NCBI RefSeq assembly: GCF_028453695.1 | Contig: NC_135772.1 | Span: 8,866,001 to 8,930,000, forward strand | Source: Augochlora pura | Lineage: Eukaryota > Arthropoda > Insecta > Hymenoptera > Halictidae | Reading direction: 5' to 3' | Length of the DNA stretch: 64,000 nt | Part shown: positions 36,597 to 46,483 of the stretch, piece after piece | Layout: the number at the start of each line of letters is the position of its first letter | How positions within the stretch are numbered: the stretch's first letter is position 1 | Notes under the pieces: generated by a model | What the model was told of the DNA's origin: nothing | Database searches by the model: none | Seen by the model: the letters and a program-made list of their open reading frames with translations, nothing else | Made by a program: the position numbers and the translations under genes

Positions 36597-37305
36597 TTAG
36601 GTTGCTAAGAAATTAATGTCGGTTTTCGAACTTTGACGCATGTTTTGGGATAACAATTGACTTTTTTCTGTTTCCCTTCCACTGCCATCTTACAGTGCAG
36701 ATGTCGTGCTGCATGCTGGTAGGTATGCTTTTGTTTGTACTGTTAATTTGTGCTCATTTGAAGTTATTGACTTCGCAATGGATAGAAAGCAAGTTCGTGT
36801 AATATTCTTATATCAATATAAACTGGGTCATAAAGCTGCAATTGCGACTCGTAATATATCAACAGTACATTTGGAGAAGATGCCGTCAATGAATCCACGG
36901 TGCAGGATTGGTTCAAAAAATTTCAAAGTGGAGATAAGAGCCTCGAAGATGAAGATGGTCGTGGACGCCCTTCTCTCGTCGACAATGACCAACTGAAGGC
37001 ACTAGTTGAAGCTGATCCACGAACAACGGTTCGACAAATTGCACAGAAGTTAGATGTATGCCATTCAACAGTTATCGACCACCTGAGACAGCTAGGAAAG
37101 TCAAAGAAGCTCGACAAATGGGTACCGCATGATTTAAGCGTAGACCAAAAGAATCGTTGCTCGATCACACGTCGCACAATTAACGCTACAAAAGTTGAAT
37201 GAATTGGGATATGAAATTCTGCCCCATCCAGCATATTCACCGGAACTGTCGCCAACCGATTACCACTTCTTCAAACATCTCGACCACTTCTTGCAAGGGA
37301 ACTAA
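36597..37305 (+). mobile_element. truncated mariner (cecropia-like), 5' end intact
   Basis: The left terminus TTAGGTTGCTAAGAAATTAA follows TA. A near-identical start occurs at 50953. The transposase is frameshifted and centrally deleted. No right terminal repeat was found after the truncated C-terminus. Confidence 0.85.
36778..37305 (+). pseudogene. mariner transposase with frameshift and central deletion
   Basis: It begins MDRKQVRVIFLYQYKLGHKA. A two-base insertion near 36861 shifts the frame (the homologous copy at 51142 lacks it). The frame then recovers: VQDWFKKFQSGDKSLEDEDG, GRPSLVDNDQLKALVEADPR, HSTVIDHLRQLGKSKKLDKW and VPHDLS. At about 37153 the region with the first two catalytic Asp residues is deleted. 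The sequence rejoins at QKLNELGYEILPHPAYSPEL and SPTDYHFFKHL, which retains the third Asp, then stops early after FLQGN. The motifs place it near the Hsmar1/cecropia type of mariner. Confidence 0.9.
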
Positions 37306-37682
37306 ATATAGACTTTCTTGTTATGTTACCAGGGTAACGAAGTCTTGCGTTCCATCTCTCTCTTTTATGAGATGTCCCCAACTACAAGAAGCTACCAAAT
37401 GCGAATTAAAAAAGTGAATATATACATCGTATAAAGTGTTTCTAGAGCGCCCAAAAGTGTGCGGTCCCTGGGAGCCCGTCTCGCGAGCAGAGCGCCGCTC
37501 GCAATGTGTTAATATCATATTATTAGTTTATGTTATTAGTCACCTGAGCGTTACCAATAGGCCTGTTTGAAGTCAGAAAAAAGGGACCAGAAGTGTTGGC
37601 AGAAAGGGAGTTGGCATCTTTGTTGTTCATTAACCATCCAGAGCTCGTAGCGGATGGTTATAAGCATTGGCTCTGGTATTTT
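37306..37682. other. non-coding, possible TTAA-MITE end
   Basis: GCTCGCAATGTGTTAA at 37498-37513 resembles the end of a TTAA-type MITE (compare 57600-58015), but no partner was found. Nothing else. Confidence 0.35.
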
Positions 37683-38000
37683 TTAACCCTTTGCACTCCG
37701 TTTTCCCCTCTCAGGGGGATTTTTTTCAGGGGACATTGTGATTCCAGCATATCACTCGGATGTCCCCTCTGATGGAACATTAAAGTTATTATATAGAATT
37801 ATCTATATTTATAATATAATATAAATACTGATTTTTTGCAAATGTAAATTCCTCGATGTCACCCAATTCATATAAGTCCAATATCATTATAACACGTTGT
37901 TACTTGGTTCCAAAATTATACTAAATAATACGAGGATCTGTAAATCGAGTCGAGTAGCTAGTAGCCAAGGTGCAGAATGTTTCGGAGTGCAAAGGGTTAA
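37683..38000. mobile_element. TTAA-MITE family B, copy 2, 318 bp
   Basis: TTAACCCTTTGCACTCCGTT and TTTCGGAGTGCAAAGGGTTA plus A form the ends and are flanked by TTAA. The CCCCTCTCAGGGGG palindrome lies inside the left end. It aligns end to end with 23266-23549, with small indels (for example an extra AGCCAAG near the right end). Confidence 0.88.
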
Positions 38001-38720
38001 AATATGTATACATTGACGACAATACAAAGAACCAAATTTACTAAATATATTCAAGATTAAACAAAATAAGATACCTTCGTATGTACTGCAACATCGTGCC
38101 AAAATTATTTTATCATTTCCTACATACGTGTATGTACATTTAAGATTGCACAACGTCGCAAAAGAAATGACAATGGCACGTCTTCTCGGAAACAGGGCAT
38201 GCATTCGAAAATGGAAATTAGTTTCCACGCGGACGATGTAACGTAGCATTTGTAACGATTGCATAATCCGAACACGTACGATTGGTCATAAATCGCTCAT
38301 GCTTTCTTATCGAGATATTATTTATAGCGTTGTAAGTCCAAAGACATTTATTGTTCGCTTACGTCTACGGAGGGGTTGGAGTGTTCGCTTGTCAACCCGT
38401 TGCGTAATGTTATGCCTTGTCGTGAACGAACCCGACAACTACGAGAATCCAAGGTGTCGGTCAATGAGACCCAAGTGTTACCGATCGCAGTGAGCCGTTC
38501 ACGCCGTGCATATTTCCTATTAGCATTTAAATAGCGAAGCGAGCGGAGACGTACGATTGCTAAGAAATATGAAGATATCCCAAGTGCAATGAGTCATCTA
38601 TTTGTGAGTGATGCATTCGATACGTTGTAGCTGAACTTGCCGTTCAGGAAGCGATTCTTCTGAACTTGTTATAATATATAGAGCAATTCTTGGAATTGGT
38701 ACAGGTCACTGTCCTTTTTT
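38001..38720. other. non-coding DNA
   Basis: There are short overlapping ORFs only, and I see no motif or repeat to report. Confidence 0.5.
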
Positions 38721-38969
38721 TTAAACACATTCCGTACCAAGTGTACCACTGCTGGTACACGCTTAAATATCTATTGAATGCGTTAAAAAAATATTTTACA
38801 ACAAGTTAGAATCCAAGAAATAATTTCCACCAAAAGAAGAGATTCATAATAAGTCTGCTTCATAGTTATGTACAATAATTGATAAATAAACATAATATAT
38901 TGATTTTTAAAGCTTCAATTTACCAGAATGAAGACTCGACTCAATACAGCTCGGCACGGAACGTGTTAA
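38721..38969. mobile_element. TTAA-MITE family D, 249 bp
   Basis: TTAAACACATTCCGTACCAA at the left pairs with CTCGGCACGGAACGTGTTAA at the right. Just inside the left end is GTGTACCACTGCTGGTACAC, an imperfect palindrome. A decayed second copy is at 12594-12825. It is non-coding. Confidence 0.8.
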
Positions 38970-39552
38970 ACAAAAATAAAAAAATACTAAAGAAAAAGCC
39001 ATGATATAATACCTTCTAGCTTCCTGTCAGCTTATCTTTTATGTGCATGCTATATGCACCGATGCAACTGTCAAGTACAATTGTACTTGATTCTTTAATG
39101 CGACTCAATCTTTTTGTTAACTCTTGACCGGATTTCTAATTACTGCTAATTATTAATTCAGTAAATATTGGATACTAGCAAATCGGTGAGTGCAAGTAAA
39201 TTTTTGTTGAAAAATTGCAAAATTGATGAGTGAATAGGCGATGTTAAGGATTACATTAGAGATTCGACCCTTTTATTATCCTACGTACAAGAATACTAAC
39301 CCATGGTCGTCGAAATGCCAATACTTCACGAGATATTTGACATTTTCATATCGGAAACGTGTATAAATAGACAGTATTCTGGTAAGAAGAAATATACTGA
39401 GGAGAAGAAAGTATAGAGTGTTGTAAACAAAGAAGAAACGAAAGGAAAGAAAATATTGAGCTCAAAATAGGTGTTGGAAATAAAAGACAAAAATACAGAG
39501 AACATAATTCGTGCAAGATTATGGTGACACATACAGTTCGGTAGCCAATATA
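38970..39552. other. AT-rich non-coding DNA
   Basis: I see nothing supportable here. Confidence 0.5.
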
Positions 39553-39715
39553 CAGTGGGTCGCATTAATATTCGGACACCGCTGTATTGGAGACATTTTT
39601 ACTCCGTATCCTTACTATTTGTTGAATCAATGAATTTATAGTTTTTAACAAGTCAGGACACTTACTTTAGATTCTACAAACATAAGTTTTATTTACATAA
39701 TTTCTATAGTTAGTA
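39553..39715. mobile_element. solo terminal repeat of the 55.9-kb Tc1-like family
   Basis: TA is followed by CAGTGGGTCGCATTAATATT and CGGACACC, and then about 150 bp that match the left terminal repeat of the element at 55898 (TTTTTACTCCGTATCCTTAC, AAGTCAGGACACTTACTT). It is useful because it preserves the terminus uninterrupted: at 55910 the same site holds a MITE. Confidence 0.85.
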
Positions 39716-40449
39716 TATAGTAAAGTAAAGATTTAAGTAAAGATTTGTGTCGAAACAGTTTGACTAGGAACTGAGCAGCTAAAATAAGTCAAGGCACTGG
39801 CATTTCCGTGGATTGCCATAAGTTACCCTTTCTACTAATTCGTCCTTCTGGTAGCGAATAGGGCTGTTTTCAGGGGTGCCCGTGACAGTCTCGAGGGTTC
39901 GTTGGCATTTAAGTGACGGGCCAATCCACGACCCGTACCGAAGTAACGAAACCAGACGGCAGAGAAACCGAGGTCGTTCGCCACGTAACCGCCATTACGG
40001 TGAACTAGCAACATGACGTGACTTTTAATCTTCATTTTCCTGTCTTTCGTTATCATTACTCTGTCAGCGGTACGAATACTTTCGTTCGCTTCCTTTTAAT
40101 GAAATTAATTCGGTCCTTTATATTCAGTCTCCTCGAATTTAAGTTACTCCGCCGTCTCCCAGTATTCACACCGATCGATTACTGCGGTAATTTTGGTTGT
40201 GCAAATGAACGAGAACTAGAGGTATCAATAAATAGTTAGCTATTTGTTATCAAATTAAATAATTTCTACAAACGATATCTACAGCACTTGGATAAACGGT
40301 TCATTTACTTTATGCGATATTACGTGATTGCTTGTGTTATTTCTTACTTTACGCTATATTCCTGTTTCGCAAATTAATTCGAAGGAAATACGCTTGGCTT
40401 TTGTTAATCCGTTTTATTGTCTTTTTGGCCGATCAAATAGGCATATTAG
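39716..40449. other. non-coding DNA
   Basis: Short ORFs without features lie in a modestly GC-rich patch (39830-40200). Nothing is supported. Confidence 0.5.
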
Positions 40450-40746
40450 CTCTTTGAAGCACGCAATTTTGAAGAAAGTAAAGACCCAAGTTGAGAGAGA
40501 AATATTCTCTGCACGACACAATTCGCCAACTTTAATTACAACAATGACAAGAACTCACTAACGCGTTTTGACCTGCGCAGATTTTAGTTCTCGGTTTCTT
40601 ATGCAGTTACCACTGGTGCGTAGTAATTCCAACTGAATGAAAAAACTTTAAATAAAATATTAAACTGTATGATTATTAGTAACTTTTTGAGGTGGGTTAA
40701 AATATATGTACATTGCACCACACATGAAAAAGCTGAGCAAAAGTTG
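40450..40746. repeat. unclassified dispersed repeat, copy 2
   Basis: Co-linear with 13449-13892: TTTGAAGCACGCAATTTTGA, ACGCGTTTTGACCTGCG, CAACTGAATGAAA and ATGAAAAAGCT. It has a shorter middle than copy 1. No ORF and no clear ends. Confidence 0.6.
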
Positions 40747-42168
40747 GGACAGTTTCTAACACCTTATCGTCAATGCATCAATAAGTAATTATCTGAGATA
40801 AACCGACGTAACACAGTTTAGGAAATAGTCTCTAAAAACGTACTTATCTGTTCCTTCCGAATATCGTTTCACCCAGTATATGCCCGGCACTAAGCTTTCA
40901 GTCCTCTCCCGTATGACGGAACATTTCGGCGAGCAGTCCGGTCACAGTTCGTGGCCATAACTGAAAAAACGGTCAGTCGCAGCAATTTAAAAGACAATGA
41001 ATTTCCTTTTTACGATAAGAAAACCGCGTATTTCGAAAGTCGCTGACGCTGCGCCGCGGGAGCTCGCCGCATTTCTACGCAAGTGAAATATCAGTCACTC
41101 GAAAAGGAGGCGAGCCGTAACTTCCCGGCAGCGACCCGGTGCCAATTTTCAGGACATAAATCTCGCTGGTTGAGTTGCCAGTAAACTCCGCGTGATTTTA
41201 TTCCGTGGTGTATTGCATGTATACCTCGTCGAAAAAGTGTACCAACGATACCTGTTTGGATTTCCACGGGATGCAACATATCTTGCCGGGGCGACGAGCC
41301 AAACTTTTAAATCTTGGAAGAATCGCTCCGCGATTATAATGCGGATGCGGGAGTGGTGAAATGCGAGTAAACGGCCATAGAAAGTGGATCCAAAGACGTT
41401 AGAAAACTGTATGTTTAAAAGAAAATACCTATCTCATGTGTAGGGTGTCCTTAAAACGTCTGACAATCCAGAAATGGAGGGTTATTATTTCTACCACATA
41501 GATCCGCCGTTCCAGGTATAATTATGCCAAGTAGCTCATATATTAATGCTTACAAAAATGTAATTTCGATTTTGTGTAAGTTGTCTATTTGGAAAATTAA
41601 TTTTGCAAGGACGCGATATAAAGGAGGACTATCGGTACAGGAAAAAATCAAAGTACGACATCAAGTCCGATATACGACAGCGAAAGGTTAAGGGTATAGG
41701 CAAAGGTCGAGCGATAAGTGTCCTTTCTTTTCACTTTCCTTGCTGCAGTACGACAGGATATTCGATCGCGGCAGGATCGGGAACGTTCTCTGGGGAGCAC
41801 GAGGTACGCGAGACCAGAGTAAACTCGCTTTATATACGTTTACACGGGGCGCGGTATCGACACCTCGTAAACCAAGAGGAAGTCGTACCTTTCCCGTGTG
41901 TACACGCCGTAATAAAACGAGCATACAAGCACTGGTGTCGCCGTACGCCAGCATAAAGCAATATTGATCCGGCGAGCCTTCTACGTGGATTTTTCTTCGT
42001 TATGAAATTCGATAAAGACTAACGGCCGATCGTTGTTGCTTCGAAATGATATTAACACTGCATCATTGCACCTCTTTCACTTAGCAATGAGAAGCTAGCG
42101 AAACGCTTCGATACTCCTCGAGGATTCAATATACTCATCGACTCACGTTTGTGGCGCAATGCCATCTA
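40747..42168. other. CpG-rich non-coding DNA with a repeated motif
   Basis: GC-rich blocks lie at 40860-41400 and 41600-42150. A 117-codon ORF (41603-41956, plus) overlaps ORFs on other frames and has no domain. The second block holds copy 1 of the spaced ~70-bp motif. A GTAGGGTGTCC word at 41441 resembles a MITE end but has no partner. Confidence 0.4.
41858..41935. repeat. spaced ~70-bp motif, copy 1 of 3
   Basis: CGACACCTCGTAAACCAAGA then GGAAGTCGTACC, and further on CCGTAATAAAACGAGCATAC. It is closely similar to 43420-43495 and, with a deletion, to 45001-45050. The function is unknown. Confidence 0.6.
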
Positions 42169-42531
42169 CGCTCCCAAAGAAAAAGATAGCACACGCGTGC
42201 TATCTTTAATTTCTCGCGTTGTAATTATGGTACAGGAAATGTGCCAATCATACAGAAAGACTACCTTCTACTAATATATAAACATAACTTTTATTGACTT
42301 TTCTTCAACGAATTCTCGTCGTAAATATAAAAATACCTACATTTTTAAGCAAAAGAATTGGATTTTCATTCTTATGTTAAATCCGCAATTACTTAGTTAC
42401 CAACCCAATAGATAATGTTTACATATTAGTAGAAGGTATTTTTTCTGTATCATTGGCACATTTCCTGTACCATAATTATAATGCGAGAAATTAAAGATAG
42501 CAGGCCTATGCTATCTTTTTCTTTGGGAGTG
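42169..42531. mobile_element. TA-flanked MITE with long inverted repeats and a mariner-end core
   Basis: It is flanked by TA. Inverted repeats of about 115 bp start CGCTCCCAAAGAAAAAGATA on the left and, complemented, CACTCCCAAAGAAAAAGATA on the right. Each arm carries its own small hairpin (AAAGATAGCA, short loop, TGCTATCTTT). The centre (about 42290-42411) ends with a mariner-type terminus (complement TTGGGTTGGTAACTAAGTAA, TTGCGGATTT) before TA, so a mariner fragment sits in the middle. Non-coding. Confidence 0.85.
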
Positions 42532-44251
42532 TATAAAAATCGATGAAAAAGAGTTACTTACAGGATTCATGTAGAAATAAATATTTCATTAGGGAAGCCT
42601 CTTGACGTTTTCTACCGTGATTGGTGTCGTTCGACCTATGAAAGAGAGATTTATTGTTCTGTTGTGCTACCTAACTGCAGACAGCATACTTATTACATGA
42701 CAATACTTTTTGCTATATTTAGTGACAGAACAAGGATATCTATTATTTTTAATAATACACTGAAGCATATGCTGTAATAAAAAATTGTTGACAATGTAAT
42801 GAACAATAACACTTTTCAATTAAATGAATGGAATTCCGAGAAATATACATCAAGATGTTATAACGTTGAAAAGTATATTTTTTTTAGTTGTTGTATCAAC
42901 AATTGCGATGAAAATGTAATGAAACTTGTAAGGAATGTCTTTAACAATAGTTAAACAGAACATGATTAATTTTTGATGCTTTCCTCAGATGATTCTGTAT
43001 TTCCAACTCATAAAACATGTAAATACACTTTTGTTTAATTTTTCATTTTACAAACCTAAGCTTGAAACTATGTATAATGAGTGCATTCAAATTAAAACGA
43101 AATTCTACGTTAGAAAACGTTTAGGCTCTTTTTTTAAGTTTGTTTAAGTTTGTAAGTAGGACAAAATATTCAATATTTTGAGTATTATTTAAATGATGGT
43201 AAACTAAGTACGATCAACTTTTGCGATCGAAAATTGAGCCAAATTCGACGTGACTGAGAACGTTCTGCGCAAGACGCTCTCCGCGTGTAATTCTGAATCG
43301 CAGCGAAGAATAATCAATAGCATAGTCGCGTCGATACGAACAAAAGCTATCGGACAGTGGTTGAAAGATGGATAGCGTTTCTATAGATTTATCGAGGCGG
43401 TAAACATATGTATATGCATTGACACCTCGTAAACCAGAAGGAAGTCATTCCTCTCGCGTTTGCCGGCTCGTAACAAAACGAGCGTACATCGTCGACGTTC
43501 GTTTCATGCGCGCAGGTAAAGTAACGTCAATTTGCGGTATCTGGTAAATGTTCCGGCAGCGAATTAGTAAACCATTTCAAGGATATCGAAGAAAATTGTC
43601 CACGCGAATCGATATGCTGAAGCAAACGGCATTTGTTGCAATCGTGACGTATTTACAAGTATAGCCGTGCTTCAACTATTTTCCAGGAACCATAACTGTT
43701 TTAATTAAAATTGCACCTACAGTTTCGTGGGGCTCAGGAAAACACTATGTGCATTGATCTTCAAATCTACAGCAGATGTACTTACAAATAAAATGTTTCA
43801 ATGTTTTTGAAACGGTTCCAGATTGTAGCATTTGCGACAAAACATATCTTCAGTTTCTCATCTGTCGTGGAATTTTGCAACAACAGATAAATATGATATA
43901 GATAAATATGAAAGAGGAATTTTGAAAATGGAGAGATAAACCTTCAACTTTAATTGTAAGTCTGTACGATGCGCGGACGAGAAGAACATCGTTAAATTTG
44001 TGACATTTAAGAAACATATGATCTACCATGATCGTTAAATACTTTATGATATCAATATAATGTGAATAGAAGCAGTACTGTGTGAACGACATTTATATAA
44101 TACGCATAGAGTATGAAGCCATAATAATAGTACAAACAAATAGCCATTCCTAATATTGTACTTTTTTTATACATTTATGGTAAAAATGAGTAGGTGAAAA
44201 AAATAGTCCGAAGATTAAGAGAAACTAAGTTGATGCTTCGATTTAAGTTCA
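42532..44251. other. non-coding; CpG-rich block with the repeated motif
   Basis: AT-rich apart from 43200-43560, which is CpG-rich and holds copy 2 of the spaced motif. No gene is supported. Confidence 0.45.
43420..43495. repeat. spaced ~70-bp motif, copy 2 of 3
   Basis: TGACACCTCGTAAACCAGAA then GGAAGTCATTCC, and further on CTCGTAACAAAACGAGCGTA. It is the best match to copy 1, sharing about three-quarters of positions by eye. Confidence 0.6.
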
Positions 44252-44524
44252 TTAACCCCTTGCACTACGATTCCTTTCACGCTGCATTGATTAACACTTA
44301 TTTGCCGTCAATATTTTCCTTAATAAGACCAGACTATTCTTGTTTCTTTTATTGCCATTATCTACTTTCGTTTTCAGACTTTGATAACAGCAGAATAAAT
44401 TTCATTTCGATTAAAAATATTTACTTTATTTATATTATTATAATTAATAATATTCGTATTTAAATAGATCTTTCATGAAATTTGTATCACGAGTCTGACA
44501 CGTTATTATAGTGGAAGGGGTTAA
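44252..44524. mobile_element. TTAA-MITE family A, copy 2, 273 bp
   Basis: TTAACCCCTTGCACTACGAT at the left and TATAGTGGAAGGGGTTAA at the right, flanked by TTAA. It carries the ACGAGTCTGACACGT version of the family palindrome near the right end, and shares internal stretches (GACTTTGATAACAG) with 55910-56111. Confidence 0.85.
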
Positions 44525-45904
44525 AATTGTTAACGACAGGAATGAACCTGTAGTTGGTTTCTATGGCCTGCAATAGATGCGAACAATTTTGATTTTGCAT
44601 GAAGATTCGCAGTTTAGTCGTCACCGAAGAGGTCAATGACCGCAGGTATTCCTTCAAGCCGCTGTACAGTTGCGTTATTCGAAGAGACAGTGTCTTTGCT
44701 TACATTGATCTGCACTTTTAATCCAATTTATGAACAAGCAAGTTGCGAACAAATCATCGCGTAATTTATAAAACGTATCCCGCAAATTTGTCGAGTGCCG
44801 TATTCCCGCGAATCGCGGCGCGACAGTACGATATAATCATTAAGAAACCGCGAGGTTTACCGGTGCGTCCCCATCATAAAATTTAGCAATCGTAACTGTC
44901 CCATAATTCTTGGCCGTGGTAAAATAAGATCAGGTTGCGGCCGGCATGAAATCGCGTAAGAAAAAATCGACCAGTGTTCCCTAACGATCCACTATATCAG
45001 CAGCTCGTAAAGCAGCAGGAAGTCTTAGCCGCAATAAACTTGAGTGCTCTTCCTCGGCCCGTGTATCCTGACAGGACTCCGTGACCCATGCGAACACCTC
45101 GCCGCGAAAAACGCGGAGGCCGTGTTTAGATAGCGGACCCCGGGAACTCGGCCTGGCGCTGGAACGGGCAAAAGAAAAATCACGGCCGGCTTAGAGACAC
45201 CTGGCGCGGCTCGCGTTTTCAAGAGATCCATTCGACGCGAACACCGTGAGAAATTCGAACGGTGAGCCCGGGTCGATGATCCTCGAACAAGTGCTCGACG
45301 ACCTTGGATCAGACAGCTACACTCTCGATCATGACACATGGCAACTGTCCGCCGGAAGTCTTGCTTGTCACAGCTTTTTTTCTACCTCGGCAAAGGAGCG
45401 CGATTTCTGTGAATCGAACGTTTTGCTGCTTCTCCGAACGGGCTTCGCTCTTCTTCCATTTTGTCCAGTAATTGATTAACAGACTGCAAATTTTTATGGA
45501 AAATAGAAAACTTCTGAATTCATTGCGCATTAATAATTTAATCATTTTTACCAGTTGGCCATTTTACCTTAATACTTTTAATTTAGTGGAATCTTTTTAT
45601 CGGTGCAGGTAATTCTTCGCATTCTATTGATTAGTGCCCTACTTTTGTTCGTATCTTTAAAATGAGTTACACGTACATGTTACTTTGAAATTTGTTGACG
45701 GTGTTTCCTGAATTTTAGTACAGCATTTTGATTAATAGGAAACAATTTAATTTTGCTTATATGCCACGAGAGTGTAATAGGAAAAATCTGTACTTGATTT
45801 GATTTTCCCAGAATTAACTTGAGTACACATAGCATACATAGTTTAATAATAGTACATAAATACGCTTCATAGTTTTTCTTATTGCTTGTTCTACTTGAAT
45901 ATAA
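44525..45904. other. CpG-rich non-coding DNA
   Basis: A GC-rich block covers about 44580-45480. ORFs on both strands (up to 104 codons) show no domain. It holds copy 3 of the spaced motif. The last 400 bases are AT-rich. Confidence 0.4.
45001..45050. repeat. spaced ~70-bp motif, copy 3 of 3 (shortened)
   Basis: CAGCTCGTAAAGCAGCAGGA then AGTCTTAGCCGCAATAAACT and TGAGTGC. Relative to copies 1 and 2 about 20 bases are missing in the middle, so the match is weaker. Confidence 0.4.
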
Positions 45905-46234
45905 ATTAGTGGAGATGCCGTCATCTTTCAGCAAGATAATGCATCAGTGCATACGGCCAAAGCGGAAAAACAATATTTTCAATCAAATAATATTCAACTT
46001 TTACCTTGGCCGGCGAGATCACCAGATTTGAATATTATTGAAAATGTCTGGGGACAGTTATCTCGTAACGTCTACAGAAAATGTAGACAATTTAATTCAG
46101 TTAAAGAGTTAAAAGCCGCGATTGAAGAAGGTTGGAACGCAATGGCGCGTAGTTATTTGAAAAAATTATATAAATCACTACCTAGAAGAATGTTAGCGGT
46201 TCTAGAAAAGAAAGGAATATGTACACATTACTGA
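45905..46234 (+). pseudogene. C-terminal part of a Tc1-like transposase, frame intact
   Basis: The frame begins abruptly within ISGDAVIFQQDNASVHTAKA, which holds the second catalytic Asp (QQDNA). It continues LPWPARSPDLNIIENVWGQL with the catalytic Glu, and ends LYKSLPRRMLAVLEKKGICT then HY and TGA. The spacing fits a DD34E Tc1 enzyme. The DNA-binding N-terminus and the first Asp are absent, so it cannot be active. The surviving frame has no stop, unlike the copy at 53157-53705. Confidence 0.9.
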
Positions 46235-46483
46235 AATTAAATAAAACATTAAAATTAAATAAAAATCATATTTTTTCTGCACGTGTCCTATCATTTTGTC
46301 GTACTCGTCTCTTACAGAAACAGATATAATTCCTGTAAAAAAAACATAATCAGTGGCTGTTCTCTCACGCGTTAATAAAGAAGGGGCACTGTTTAGATAG
46401 CTACATGCAAAACCTTTCTATGCATTATTGGTTTTAAGAAACACGAAAAATTTTGGGATGTCCTATTATTTTGTCGCACAGTG
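45905..46483 (+). mobile_element. 5'-truncated Tc1-like element
   Basis: It holds the C-terminal third of a transposase and a complete right terminal repeat. The repeat has an inner (CCTATCATTTTGTCGTACTC) and an outer (CCTATTATTTTGTCGCACAG) direct copy, the IR/DR layout, and ends before TA at 46484. The left part is missing. It is the same family as 52926-53836 and the solo end at 29218. Confidence 0.88.
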
